Positions 1-12,539 of a DNA stretch of 64,000 bases are shown piece after piece. The stretch comes from Spirodela intermedia (lineage: Eukaryota; Streptophyta; Magnoliopsida; Alismatales; Araceae). Below the pieces are notes generated by a model. The model saw nothing but the letters and a program-made list of their open reading frames with translations. It was not told where the DNA came from and did no database searches. The stretch is from positions 3,196,035 through 3,260,034 of the forward strand of contig LR746272.1 of NCBI GenBank assembly GCA_902729315.2. Reading direction: 5' to 3'. A program made the translations under genes and the position numbers. Each line of letters opens with the position of its first letter. The stretch's first letter is position 1.

Positions 1-2699
1 TAGAGGACTGAATCACTTGTTGAGATGCATACTTTAAGGATCAATAATGTATAGTCTATCATTTGGATTGATCTAACCCTTGAGAGATCAATGGCAACTG
101 TGCTGCCCATATTTTCAATGGATGATTTCCAGCCACCCACTTTGAAATTGTCATTCACATTGAAATACTAGTCCAATATCCCCCTTAAGATTTAATTTGA
201 TATAGATATGATACAAGTCTATATCTCCCCCTTAATGTTTGGACTATTATCATAAGAAAGAAGACTGTAATCCATGTGCACATGAGTTGCTACAAAATCA
301 TTCCCTGGATCTTCAAGATAATTGAGAAAATTTCATGGGAGGACATCTTTAAGAAAGTGAGAATAATGATGGATGGAGTATTTTGATTGGTATGTTAATC
401 AAATTGAAAATTTTCTTCTATTATGAATGGGTCCTCAGTCCTTAATCAATTCAAAACTGAAGGTATACTCTAATATCTGGCAGAAAATGGTTAGAAATGG
501 TAGAGGAAAATATTTGAATGTTATGAAATATTTGAATATTTGGGCCAGTTCAGTGATTTAGTATCCTTTTTGTAACTAGATTTCAGTAGTAGTGTCTAGA
601 AATAAGAGCAAATATAAGAATGTTATGAAATATATAATCAACAAAGGGTAAATTTGATGATTTCAATGTGGAATTTCTAGTTCTCTATTTGTATTTATCC
701 ATGAATTTAGGATATTTATTTAGGATTATGATTTCATTTATTCCATCATTTTACAATATTTAATATGATAAACTCTTCAATAACAACATCGATTTTCCTT
801 TGACACACACAAATAACTTTAATTATCTTTTAAAGGTTTGCATAAAATTCTCTAACCATCTTGGGAGAAATTTCGTGAGGTGTAGAGATCAGATATAACT
901 TACTAAAGGATGTAGTAGACGAAAGCTATTTAAAATACTCTCTTTTTATTGATAAAGTTACATGTAGAAGTCTCTCTATCTAATGAAGATGGTGATCATT
1001 GAGTTGATGCAGAATCAAATGATTATTTTTACATAATATTTTTTTGCTATATTAATTGCACTAATTTTATCACATAAATTGATATCTTATCCAATTTAAT
1101 ACCATAATCCTTTAATTGTGACTTAATACCTTACACCTAGAAACCACATATTCTATCTGAAATCTATTTAACTTCAGCACTAATAGAGTTATTAAATTTT
1201 AAATTTTGGATTCGTTTAAATTTCAGTACACTAAAGATAAAAAAGATCTACTAGTACATTTCTTATACACTCTTTTTCATAAGAAATCATAATCACAATA
1301 TACAATCAAATTTAGATCATTATTTGGAAGATATGATATTCATAAAGATTTGATTCTTACTAAATATAATAAATTTCTTCTAATAGCATTCAAGTGTGAT
1401 TCTTTAGAATTATTTTTAAAATATAATTTTTTTATCATTTTTCTAGGAATGATTTTACCTACTTCCTTTCAATCTTCATCTTAATCTAATTTGCAAGTTA
1501 TTCCCAGCATGTTCTATGAATTCACTCATTCTATTGCTTCTAGTTTCAATTCTGAACTATTTTGAATACTAAGGCTAAATTTCGTAAACATGGATCAGGT
1601 TTCATCATTTGTGGCTAAAAAATGTGTCCAAAAGAATCATGAGCAATCATAAAAAATTACTAGAAAATAATATTTTCCACTGAGGCCTATTGTTGCTATG
1701 GGTCAAAGTAAATTCATTTCTTGTAATTCTAAGGTTTTGAATTGAAGTGATGTAAAGCTTTGTTTTGAAAGATATTCTGGTATCTTTTAATTTCATAAAA
1801 AAATCATATAATAAATTTAAGTCATCTTCTAAATTTGATAATGCTTCAACCAAGTTGAGTGAAAAAAACATTATAATTAGTATGGTACTGACATGCCCCA
1901 CTTTTCTTATGTTCTAGCCCTAATTCAATTGTTTTTCAACTCCTAAACAGGTTTTTATGTCTATCAATTCACTTGAATTAATGTTGTATACCTCACCACA
2001 TCTATAGGCAGTAAATGACACTATTAGTGTTCCTATTAATGATCAAATATTGATCTATTTTGAAGTTTTGATTCATGATATTGTCATAAAGTTGATTGAT
2101 GCTAATTAAATTATATTTTCAGCCTTCAACTAATATGATATCCTTGATTAAAATTATATCTAGTATTGTTGCAATAGCCTATAATTTATTCATTCTTTTG
2201 ATCTCAAAAGATGGCTGTGGCTTCATCTCCATCCTTGAATAAAGACAATCATTCCTTTTCTCCAGTCATGTATCTTGAACAACCATTGTTTAAGTATCAT
2301 GTAGTAGTTGTTCATTGAAAACTCATCTAAAAGTAATTAAGTTCTATATTTAGGAACCCATAACACTTTCTATTCAGAAATTTTAAGATCTGATTGAACA
2401 ACCCAAATAAATTCAACTCTTTTGTGAAATTATTCTCCTCCAAGATTGACTGTCTACATATAAAATTATAAAATAATCTTTCTTTACTTAGATAAGTTTA
2501 TACTTTTTGGCTACCACAATATTTTAGATATATAGAGTCTAAATCATAAAATTTTCTTTCCATGATAGAGTGTTTCTTCATGAGATATTCACCCTAATTT
2601 ATTGTCCTTGTCTTTTGATTTCAATCAATCAATCTCTTGACTTGAATAATTTAAATCCTACTTAAATTTAAAGGTTATGATGTTTTAGATTCAAATGTA

Positions 2700-3080
2700 A
2701 TTTCTAAATAATCTTTATTTAATTCAGGCTCCTTTGCATTTTTTCAGTCATAGTGAGCAAATGTGAGCTCACTTTGTTAGACCTTAACTCATCTTCACTC
2801 CGTGGTGTAGATAATGGCTTTGATTTTCTATTTGACTCTCTCTTCTTCAGCCTTGTACAATCTTCATTGAAGTGGCTGAGTTTTTTGGATTCAAAACAGA
2901 TATTTTCTTCACTTTAGAACTATTTTCAATTTTTCACTCAATTTATTCTTAAACACTTTCTTAAATTTTCTAGATAGAAGAGCAATGTTTTATTTCATAT
3001 CACTAATGAAATCCATCATGGTCTTATTACCTTCCAAAGTAATACTTTTTTATTTCGCTTATTTTCCTCTTTATCCTCGA
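2700..3080 (-). mobile_element. Degraded Copia-type retrotransposon gag remnant
   Basis: On the minus strand a run of codons at 2898-2857 reads as a damaged CCHC zinc knuckle: Cys-X2-Ser-X4-His-X4-Cys, with the second cysteine changed to serine, followed by a basic Arg-Leu-Lys-Lys stretch. Just upstream on the same strand (about 3030-2930) is a Lys/Phe-rich segment similar to the one preceding the knuckle in Copia-type gag proteins. In-frame stops interrupt it. Protease, integrase and reverse transcriptase could not be recognised downstream (lower coordinates), so this is a fossil fragment. The assignment rests on one short motif and its context. Confidence 0.5.
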
Positions 3081-6000
3081 TTAACCCAATTCTTTTGGTA
3101 AGAATCCCATAACTTCATCTACTATGATTTTCCCTAAGTTCTTGGCTACCTCAATTTTTTTTTTCTTGGGTTTCTAAGCTGATGTCAAGGATCTAAGAAT
3201 TTTTATAGTTAATTAAAAATTTGTATCAGATTTACTTAGGGTTTTGAGATATTTGTAATTTTTAATAATCTTTTAAACATTTCTAAAATGTACTAATTTT
3301 CTACCATTCTAAATAGTTCATACTCATAAACCAGCAAGTCTTTTATTGTGTCTCTCACTTGGGATGTTTGTTAACATATTAGTTTTGTAAGATAATTAGG
3401 ATCAAATGATTAAAAATTACTAATTTACCTAAGTCAAAGTTAATGAAATAGTAGGAAAAAAACATGAAAATAGATTTTAGAATCATTTCATGATTTTTTA
3501 TTTAAATTCACATATTAACCTTGAGAAAAATACATTTTAGTCCTTTTATTATAATATAATGCAATATCCAAGACATGGCCTTTAGAATTATTTTTTTAAT
3601 TTTAATTTTTTTCTCTTTTCTCACAATCAAAAGCTTATAGGACACAATAGGCCCATGACGAAGGCCCATGAAACAAGTGGTTTAAATGAGAAGAGAGAAG
3701 GAGAGAGAAAGGGGGGGCAATGGCTGGAGCTAGCAAATAGAGCTCTCCCCTATTTGCAATACCTTCTAGGTGATACATCAAAACATCAGTAGAGAGCAGA
3801 GGGCATGATGATGGTGGTAGTGTAGAACAACAGCAGTAAGCAGCATGACAATGGCAGTGGTGGTAGCATGACCACAAGCTCTTCCTTATCTGCTGGGTGA
3901 CATAACAGAGTAGTGGCAACAAGTGGCACAATGATGGTAGTAGCAAGGGGCACAATAGTAAGAATAAATGGCATGCAAGAAGCTTTCCCATGCTCATTCT
4001 TTGATGGGTGACACAATAGAAGAAGAAAAACCCTATTTTTCATCACCCTTTACCAACATTTTTTTATATTTTATAGACTTGATTTTCAATTATAATCATC
4101 CCCTATTGATCCTTGGGTGACACAAGGATCAGAGGAAGACTCTTCCCCCCTTATTCTCATTCTTTGTTGAGTAACACAATAGAGAACATAAATTGTTTAT
4201 TTCTTTCTCACAATATTTTAATGATATCAATTGGGTACATATTTTTCCTCTCCAAAATCTTTGGTTGACATAGAATCTACAAAAAATTATTTTCTTTAGT
4301 TCAATTTTTTTTCTTTTCTACCAAGTAGGTGACATGTTTTATGGAGAGAAATTAATTCCTTACCTTCTTAATTTGTTATTTTATTAATTTAAAATTAAAC
4401 CAAAATTGAAATCTAATTGTCCATCCTATTTTAACTAAAAAAAAGGAATAAAATACTTAATTATTATGGTTTGACGAACCATCCCTACACTTAGGACCCA
4501 AATCAACTATAGTTCACATTTAACTACCTACGGAATTCGGCTTTATCAATTTTCTAAATAGGTGTATTTTATAAGCAATGATTTAGACACACCAATGCCC
4601 ATCATTGATACCCTCTAGTTTTTTTAAAATCTCTTTTTCTAACATGCTCAAATCCTTATAACTTTATTTGTGTCCACAATGAAATGAAGTATATTTATAA
4701 TATTTTTTTTAATTCCTCATATGTTTATCCTCATATTCCTTATATGATCCTCTTCTATTACACTTCAAACATCTAGATCATAAGATTTAATGAAGCTTGT
4801 TATTGTTGCTTTCAAATAAAGATAATTAAATGTAGCCAATAAAGGGGGTCAATGAATCTGTAACCTTTTGAGACTTAAGTTTCAAATGAGTTAACTACAA
4901 GACCTACTCAAAATTTGAGAAATATCAATATAAAGAGGGCTCTAATACTAATTGTTGATCTCTTGAAGGCTAGGTTAAGAATCGATGGGGGTTGAATTTA
5001 TTCTTATAAAATTTTCTATGTGAATTAATTAGTTGATCAATTTTATAATCTTGATCTAAATTAGATTTTCAATTATTGGGTCAAAGTGTTTTGGTGTTGG
5101 GAGATAATTAGAAATTAGGTGATACCAATTTTATAGTGGTATGACTACCCCAAGCATACATCCACTTCTCAAGAAATTCCTTCTTAAGTTCTAGTATTCA
5201 CTACTTATGAATATTGATTTTCAAAGATTCACGACCTTTTGCATGGTAAGCTCATCAAGTCTATGACTCTTTGCTAGAATCTGAGGTTCTAACATCCTCT
5301 TAGTCATTATGGGCATACCATTAGTTTCCCAATGAAAACTATGAAGTAATAAGAGAATATAGAGAATTTAATATATTAAATTAATCAACTTCCATCTCTT
5401 ATGAGTATCCTTTTAATATTAATTGGGCCTTAAACTTTGGTCTTTCTTCATATAGCTTCCTTTTTATAGACCTTTTTGTGTCTAATTATTATTATTATTT
5501 CAATAAATTTAATTAGGTTTCATATCTTATTTTATGGAGAGATTTTGTTTCATGTATCATTATCTTCAACAACTTATCCTTCACCTAGTAATTAATTTCC
5601 TTTTAAAAAGATGTAAGCTCTTATTCACCTGTATAAATATGATATTCAAATCCATCCTCATAAGTGGTTTGATGATGCTTCTAACCCTTATGTTGGCAAT
5701 TTCATGACCTTCTTCTTCAACCAAATTTATCACTTCAATCATATTTAGATAAGTAATCTTTCTAATTCTCTTCTGTTGTCAATTATATGTTTTCCTAGAA
5801 TTTTCATTCTCTACCTAAAGTAACTATTTTTCATCAACATTCTAGTATATAATTTTAATGAAATAGTATATCTCTTTTAAATATGATATTTTTATTTTCT
5901 AGATCACAAAGCTTGTACCCTTTGACCTTATTTTCATTGTTGAAGAAAATGCACCTCTTTATTTATTCACTTTAGATTTTGAATACCTGGGGCATCTAAA

Positions 6001-8167
6001 TTTCTTCAAATTTGAATAGTTTCCTTCTTTACCTCAATAAGCGTCATTCCAAATTCTTTAATAATTCTTTCATCAAAAGTTGAGCTTGAAAATATTTTAA
6101 CCAAATAATAGGCCAAGTTGACTACTTTTATCTATAGCTATTTCAATAATTTTACATTCAACATTAGAAACCTTGCCCTCTCACAAATCATCTTATTTAA
6201 TATTTTAAATTCATTTTTTATGATTATTTTTTTAAAGTGAAGTGACTCGATCCATACTCTTCACTATACCTATGAAATTTAGAATCTTTTTCACCATTTC
6301 CATTATAAATTATTAAAACTTTGACATTAGTCTTATTGATTCTCAACTTTTGTATTCATAACTTAAATTCACAAATCTCTAACTAATGTTTCATGAAATA
6401 ATATCTAACTTTCTCAAAGTAATCATTGATATACCACACAAAGTAATAGTATCCACACTTTAACATTACATTCATAGGTCCCTAAATTTTAGGATGTGAT
6501 AAGGATTAAAGTGGTTCTTTCATGAGAAAATCCTCAAAATATTTCAAAGGGGGGGAGAATGTTATTTCACATTTAATTCAAATTACAACAATGGATGTCA
6601 CATTCTATTTTAACATGAGATTAAGGAAAAAACCCAAGGACAAAATAAACAATTATCCTTAATTTACATCTTGCTCTAAGAAGAGCACATTGCCCCCCCC
6701 CCCCAAAATAAATTTCCCTATTAACTTGTCATAGATACATATTTGAATATCCACACTAGATTTTAAATGATTCTTTACATAACCCAATAATATCAAATTC
6801 GGAAATTAATCATCTTTCCATGCTGCACTATGAGTTTCCTTGTGTGCATCACTGTGAAAATATAAATTGGTCCATATTGCAGTTTTTAGTGTATGTGCAA
6901 GTTGACAAAAAAACCTCATTGTCTAGCCATTATATATTTCTCAACTAATGCTGCATCACATCTACAACTATGTTCATGTACATCACTTGATTATTTCTAT
7001 GTCTCTCTTGCAATATCTTTCATGTATGACACTGTGGCTCCCACTTTATGAGAGATAAACCAAGCCCATATTACATGAGATCCACTCTAGTATGTGCTCC
7101 ACACCATGTCACAACTTGTGTTATACATTCTTTATATCACTTCAATTAACCACAAGTTGTCAGCATGTGTTGTGCACTATGTAGGTTTTTGTGCCTACTA
7201 TTCCTTGTCACCACTTTAGTGTACCACATGCTACTTAAATTTGTTGCACACTACATAAGGTTCTCTTAATGTTTGACTATCATACAATTTATTGTAGTTG
7301 TGTTATTCCAAACATTTTCTAGTGCCAACTCATTCCACATAGTTTCTCATGTTAACACCATCTACACAACTTCTCATGACAATAATATTTATACAATTTC
7401 TACTAATGGTGATGTTTATGTTGTCATTGCATATGCATAGTGCACATGCTCTTACATGATTTCTTATACAAATATTAGTTTGTGTCAAACCCAAGACTTG
7501 ATTTTGCTTATAGTTCAATAGAGATCTCTTCGTGCTTTGTGCTGATCCCTACCACTCAAAAGCATGTTGTTAGGTTTAATCTTAATGGAGAATTTCCCAA
7601 CTTGATGTTCCCATGCACATAACTCTGTGCAGTCCAATATGAAGTCTCCTTGTACAAGTGCTAAAATGTGCTGCTCTAATGCATCCTAGTTGTAGCTAAT
7701 TAAATGAAAATTCTTTCATATTAGTGCCAATATTTACCATGCAATAGTATACTACTTAGTACATTACTAATGGGGATTCTCCTCATATTAATACTAATGT
7801 AGAATATTCTAGTACACATTGTCTTGTCCAGTCCAATGGATGACTTTTGATGATTTTCCATACCAATGCCACCTCCACACAATCCTACATATTGATGTCA
7901 TTTCCACACACTTACATGTGTTGAAGACTACACCTCATGATTCCTATGCCTACATTCCTGCTGCATTTCTTGTGCCAATATAAATCCACTTTGTATAGTG
8001 CACTTCTAGCATCTTCAATTGGTAGTACAATCGGCCCAAGTCACGGGTTTTCATACATGGTCCTTTGCTATTACATTTGCCCTTCTATTCTAACACAATG
8101 TTGTTGAGCACCTTTTGTATGACCTGGTGACCATCTTTAGCACATCTAGACTTAGTGTTTTCATCCA

Positions 8168-8345
8168 CTTGAGTCACACACTCTCACGAGCAAGCCACCA
8201 TCACTCACACCTCTAGCCAATGTCATATGTCTCATGCATGCGTGCGAGTGTGTGACTCAAGTGTGAGTAATGGTGGCTTACTCATGAGAGTGTGACTCAA
8301 GCATGTGTGCAAAGCCACCATCACTCACACTCTAGTCATGTCATC
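8168..8345. repeat. Imperfect inverted repeat with a third partial copy
   Basis: The arm at 8168-8210 (starting cttgagtcacac) is repeated in reverse complement at 8261-8301, with only a few differences across about 42 bp and a spacer of about 50 bp. A third segment at 8311-8345 repeats 8191-8225 in direct orientation (core agccaccatcactcacac). RNA or single-stranded DNA from this region could form a long hairpin. It may be the end of a foldback or MITE-like element. No target-site duplication was identified. Confidence 0.7.
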
Positions 8346-10246
8346 ATCACATTGGCATGCGTGTGGAGTTATTGTACATCTGTCTCGTGCCAATGTCATT
8401 TTGTGCAGCTCTACATAACTCCGCACACCTCTAGCCTTTCTATGATCATCCTTGCATGATTGATCTACAAGTGTCTTTGCCTAATGTTGTTCCATGTCAT
8501 ATAAGCATGCATTGCCTACACACTATTCACAGAATGTTATCTTTGTGCCTAAGTCTAACTACATTTTAAATAGAGAATCTCATCTAGTTATGTATCATAC
8601 TCAAAAATATTTTCTCATGCATTGTTCAATTGACTTCATCATCACTCTTAGAATACCTCTTGTATATGGCATCATGGCTCTCTCTCCATGAGAGACCAAT
8701 TAGCAAGCTCTCATAGTATGAGAACTGATCCAATATGTGTCATTTGTACACACTTCACAAGACATCATTGCCCATCTATGGTGTGTAATCCTCATTTATT
8801 AAACTCCTTATACTACTCTCACTAATATGGCCAAACCTTGAGTGTTAGGACTTTATAGTATTTTATGTACAATCTTTAGGTGTTGTTAATGAAACTTCAC
8901 TTAAAATAATACATCTCAAAAGTCAATAAATACTTTATTCTTATTATTACTATCAATGATACTTTACACATAGTCAAGGTTACATTTCTAACCTTAAAAA
9001 TATAGTTGTTCGAATCTGATTTCTTAAAAATATTAGATTTCTATAGAGACCATGAACATATCTCACATTCTCTAAGGTTTCAAGGTAGCATCAAACATCT
9101 TAATTTGAATAGTATCAATTCAAATAACCTTACAAAACACTATTGCTCAAACAATACTATATTAATTAATTGACCTACTTATGTTAAATCAATCCAAGTT
9201 TTGACATGATATGAATTCTTAGAATCTAATATTGATCATTCTACAAATTTTTCTATTGCAACTAATATAAACAACATATCCATATTATTACTCTATGATT
9301 TGTCTTTTGTAAAAATCTGTAGAATCTGAAAGCTCATTCTTAGTTTGGTTCATTGTTTAACTTCAAGCAATCTCTCATCAAGTATTCCTTCTATGAAAAC
9401 ATATGACATTATATATTCTTAAGCTAGTGTGTTTTGAATTTTGTCCTTCACTATAATTTCCTCTTCTCTATTGACTTTTCTCTTTTTCCTTTAGCCATAG
9501 ACTTTTAATATGCATACTTTCTATAACTTATTATTATATCTTCAATATTAGAAGTTTCATTTCCCAACAATAATGTTTCAACTAAATACTCATATTAGCC
9601 ACTGATTAAAAAAAGAAAAATCAATGCTTTATCCCCCTATTCAAATTTAACTTCTATCTTCAATAGATAGCAAATGATCTAAATTTAAACTCAATATGTG
9701 TTATAATATCACATTTCTTTGTCATAAACCCATGTAAATTATGCATGAAGAAATTACATTTTTGTCAAATATTTTGACATAAAACAACTTCTTATTTTTT
9801 CTTAAAATAAACACTTCTCTTGAAATATTTTCTAGAGACAATCAAATGATACTAGTTGTCTTCAGCCTTATATCTACTATGTTGAGCAAGTAGATCATTA
9901 ACCTTTTTCTGCCACATGCAAAAGTTAGAGGTGACATCAAATTTCTCAATGAATGAATTTTGAAGTGCTGGCCATTTTTATGTTACTTCTAACCTCACTT
10001 TGATAACACTTGTTGCTTTCTTGAAGAGAAAACCAATGACTAAAAAATAAAATAGATAATATAACTTGAGATGTAAAAATAATACAAATAATGGAACTCA
10101 CTTGCTTCCTAAATCTAGCCAGCCTACCTCTCAATGAATTTAAACTTACTAAATGACAAAAAAATAAAATAGATAATATAATATGAGATACAAGGATAAT
10201 ACAAATAATAGAACTCAAACTTTCATAAAGATATCTATATGAGGAG

Positions 10247-10250
<4 letters not shown>

Positions 10251-10340
<90 letters not shown>
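10251..10340. repeat. (AG)n microsatellite, about 45 units
   Basis: An uninterrupted run of the AG dinucleotide about 90 bp long, followed by a G-rich flank (gaagggggga). Reading frames through it on either strand encode only Ser-Leu or Arg-Glu alternation and are not genes. It is likely length-polymorphic. Confidence 0.97.
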
Positions 10341-10343
<3 letters not shown>

Positions 10344-11329
10344 GGGGGGAGAGGAGAGAAGCTACCAAGATAATAACTACAATTAGGTTAGATTCAAAAC
10401 CACCAAATTGTAATGTAAAATCAGCTAATTTTTATGCCCCCTCTCAATTTATGAGGGATTACAAGCATTCTATGCAACACAAGTAGAAAGAGAATTACAA
10501 TCTACTTCTTGCTTATGTGCGTAGTAAGCACTTTAACAATCTACTTTGTTGAGCCCAATATAGATTTTTGTCACATCTTTAGGATCCATTTCTAGGATCC
10601 CAATATACCTTGGCCTAAATCCATTTCCAAGATCACGAAATTATTCCATTATTCTCTCTTCAAGAATATAATTGATTTCATAAGATCAACAATCTCTTAT
10701 CTAGTAGAAGTTTGCATGGTCATGCTTTCATCATCCATCATACATATAAGGCTACATTCTGTTCCTTTCACAACTCTCTTTCTATTGAATGATGATTTTC
10801 TTCTTGTACAATTTTCAATACAAAGTAATTCCACTTTAGTGAAAGGTCCAAAATGCAATTAGTGTTTTGCTAATTAAAATCAAATTCCTCTTCCTATGAC
10901 AAGTGAAAAACCCAAGAAAATAAATCATAAAAAAAAAAGATTAATATTTGCATGTCTCCATCTTCAAGGGCCGGTGCTCTTCTATAGCTTTCAGAATTTC
11001 TTTCTTAAATTGTTGTCAGAACTCTATAAATCTTCTCACGTGATGTAGTCTCCACAAATTTAAACGAAAATAATAATTTCGTTTATATTCATTTAAATAA
11101 TAGAAATATTCCATTCCCCTTGGCTTTAATTATCACATAAATCTGAACGATTTTATTTCCTACTCATGAAACAATAACATAGTTTAACAAGGATTTCGTA
11201 GAAACCTTGGACCACGTGGTGGAGGGGACGGAAACGCATTCTACAACTAAATTCTGCTAAACTTGGATCAAAGCTGGGATTTTTACAGACGGAGGGAGGT
11301 GGGGCAAGTGGGGGCCATCGCCGACAGGT

Positions 11330-12461
11330 TCAGATCCCGAAGGCCTTCTGTATCGCGCCGACGACTCGACTGGCGACCTGCTGGCCGAACAATCGGGGGA
11401 GATTGGCGGAGAGATCGATCTCCACGGTCTTCCTCTTGATCAGATCGTCCCTCGCCACCAGGCCGGTCCTGTCCCCCTCCGTCACCTCCCTCTCGGCGAG
11501 AGCGCACCGATCTAACCACACTCCGATCACCTCCTTGGCGGCGCCGGCGACCAGTTCCCGCATCAGCTCCTCTAGGGGGCGGGCGCCCTCCGCCCCGCAG
11601 TTGATGCCGACGGCGATGGCCGTTGGGGATAGCACGCTGCGGATGTAGAGGGAGGAGGAGCGGTAGGGCGCCACCTCGGCGGCGCTCTCGAGGCCCTGCC
11701 TGGTCTTCTCCAGCGAGGACTGCTGGTAGAAGTGATCGAGGTAGTCAGCGTGGAGGACGAGGTCCCTGCGGGGGAGCAGGTCGATGAAGAGGACGAGGGA
11801 ATCGGGGCCGTTCTGGATGAACTCCACGAGGAGGTGCGGAGCGTCCGACTCCGGCCGCAGGTAGGCGAAGAGTGTGGTGATGTCCAGCACCCCGAAGGGC
11901 AGCTCGCAGTGCAGCCACGACTGCAGGATCAAATCCACCTGCGGAGAGGAAGTAAAATATACCATCACCAGTGAGGAAGGAAGAGCATCTCTGAAGCGAA
12001 GGGGGAAGGGGGAAGGGGAAAGGGGAAAGGGGAAAGGGGAAGAAAAGTGTGGGGACTAGGGTTTCGTGCGGCACCTTGGATCCGTCGGCGCCGTGGCGGA
12101 TGTCGAGGGAGCCCTTGCAGTTGCCGGAGTCGCTCTGGAAGGAGAGGACGTCTGGAGGGACGGAAGAGGGGAGGAGGTGAGGGCCGAGTCGGCTCTCCGT
12201 GTCGGAGAGCAGATCCAGCATCAGATCCCGGTGCGCCGGCGACAGGTAGGGGAAGTCCATCGCCGGCCCCTGGCCGCCCCCGCCGCCGCCGCCGTCCGCC
12301 GAAGCAGCGGATCCGGCGGCCGCCGTCTTGAAGGAGAGCTTCGCCGGCTTCGTCACCCTTCGAAGGGAAGACGGAGCGGGCGGGGGCGAGGAGGAGGTGG
12401 CGGACGAACGCCGGAGTTGCACGGGAACGGTGAGATATGGGTGGCTGATGCGGGCCACCAT
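11330..12461 (-). CDS. ACD2: Red chlorophyll catabolite reductase (RCCR/ACD2), chloroplastic
   Basis: Two exons: 12461-12075 and 11938-11330, joined in phase 0 with a GT donor at 12074 and an AG acceptor just before 11938. The product is 331 residues; family members are usually about 310-320. RCCR reduces red chlorophyll catabolite to primary fluorescent catabolite in the PaO/phyllobilin pathway, avoiding a phototoxic intermediate. Residues 1-~65 are rich in Ser, Ala, Pro and basic residues, as expected for a plastid transit peptide, ending in a Gly run. The conserved domain starts near residue 68 (MDFPYLSP). Family blocks seen are SWLHCELPFG, LDITTLFAYL, HLLVEFIQN and SSLYIRSVLSPTAIAV. The C-terminus (QKAFGI) is intact. 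No frameshift is seen. The (CT)n run near 12601 lies in the likely promoter or 5' leader. Identification is secure; exact transit-peptide cleavage is not predictable by eye. Confidence 0.95.
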
Positions 12462-12539
12462 CTATCCGTTCGATGAAATGACGAAGAGGAGGGAGATAGG
12501 GTGAGCAGAATGACGCCTCTTCTTGTCCGAGCCCGCACT

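Larger units (their letters stand above)
1..11282. other. AT-rich gene-free region with degraded repeats
   Basis: No gene is supported here. The DNA is strongly AT-rich, every reading frame is broken by frequent stops, and the longest open stretches are low-complexity. The only protein-like traces are a Copia-type gag remnant near 2.7-3.08 kb on the minus strand. Other structure is an inverted repeat at 8168-8345 and a long (AG)n tract at 10251-10340, listed separately. The most likely origin is old, eroded transposable elements. Confidence 0.6.

Noticed and set aside
6548-6562. G-rich run followed by gagaatgtta, like a Copia polypurine tract and LTR start
   Set aside because: No matching second LTR, no LTR end and no coding body nearby; a single short purine run is not enough.
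9946-10368. Minus-strand frame with a long Ser-Leu repeat
   Set aside because: It is open only because it crosses the (AG)n microsatellite; the flanks are AT-rich with no domain.
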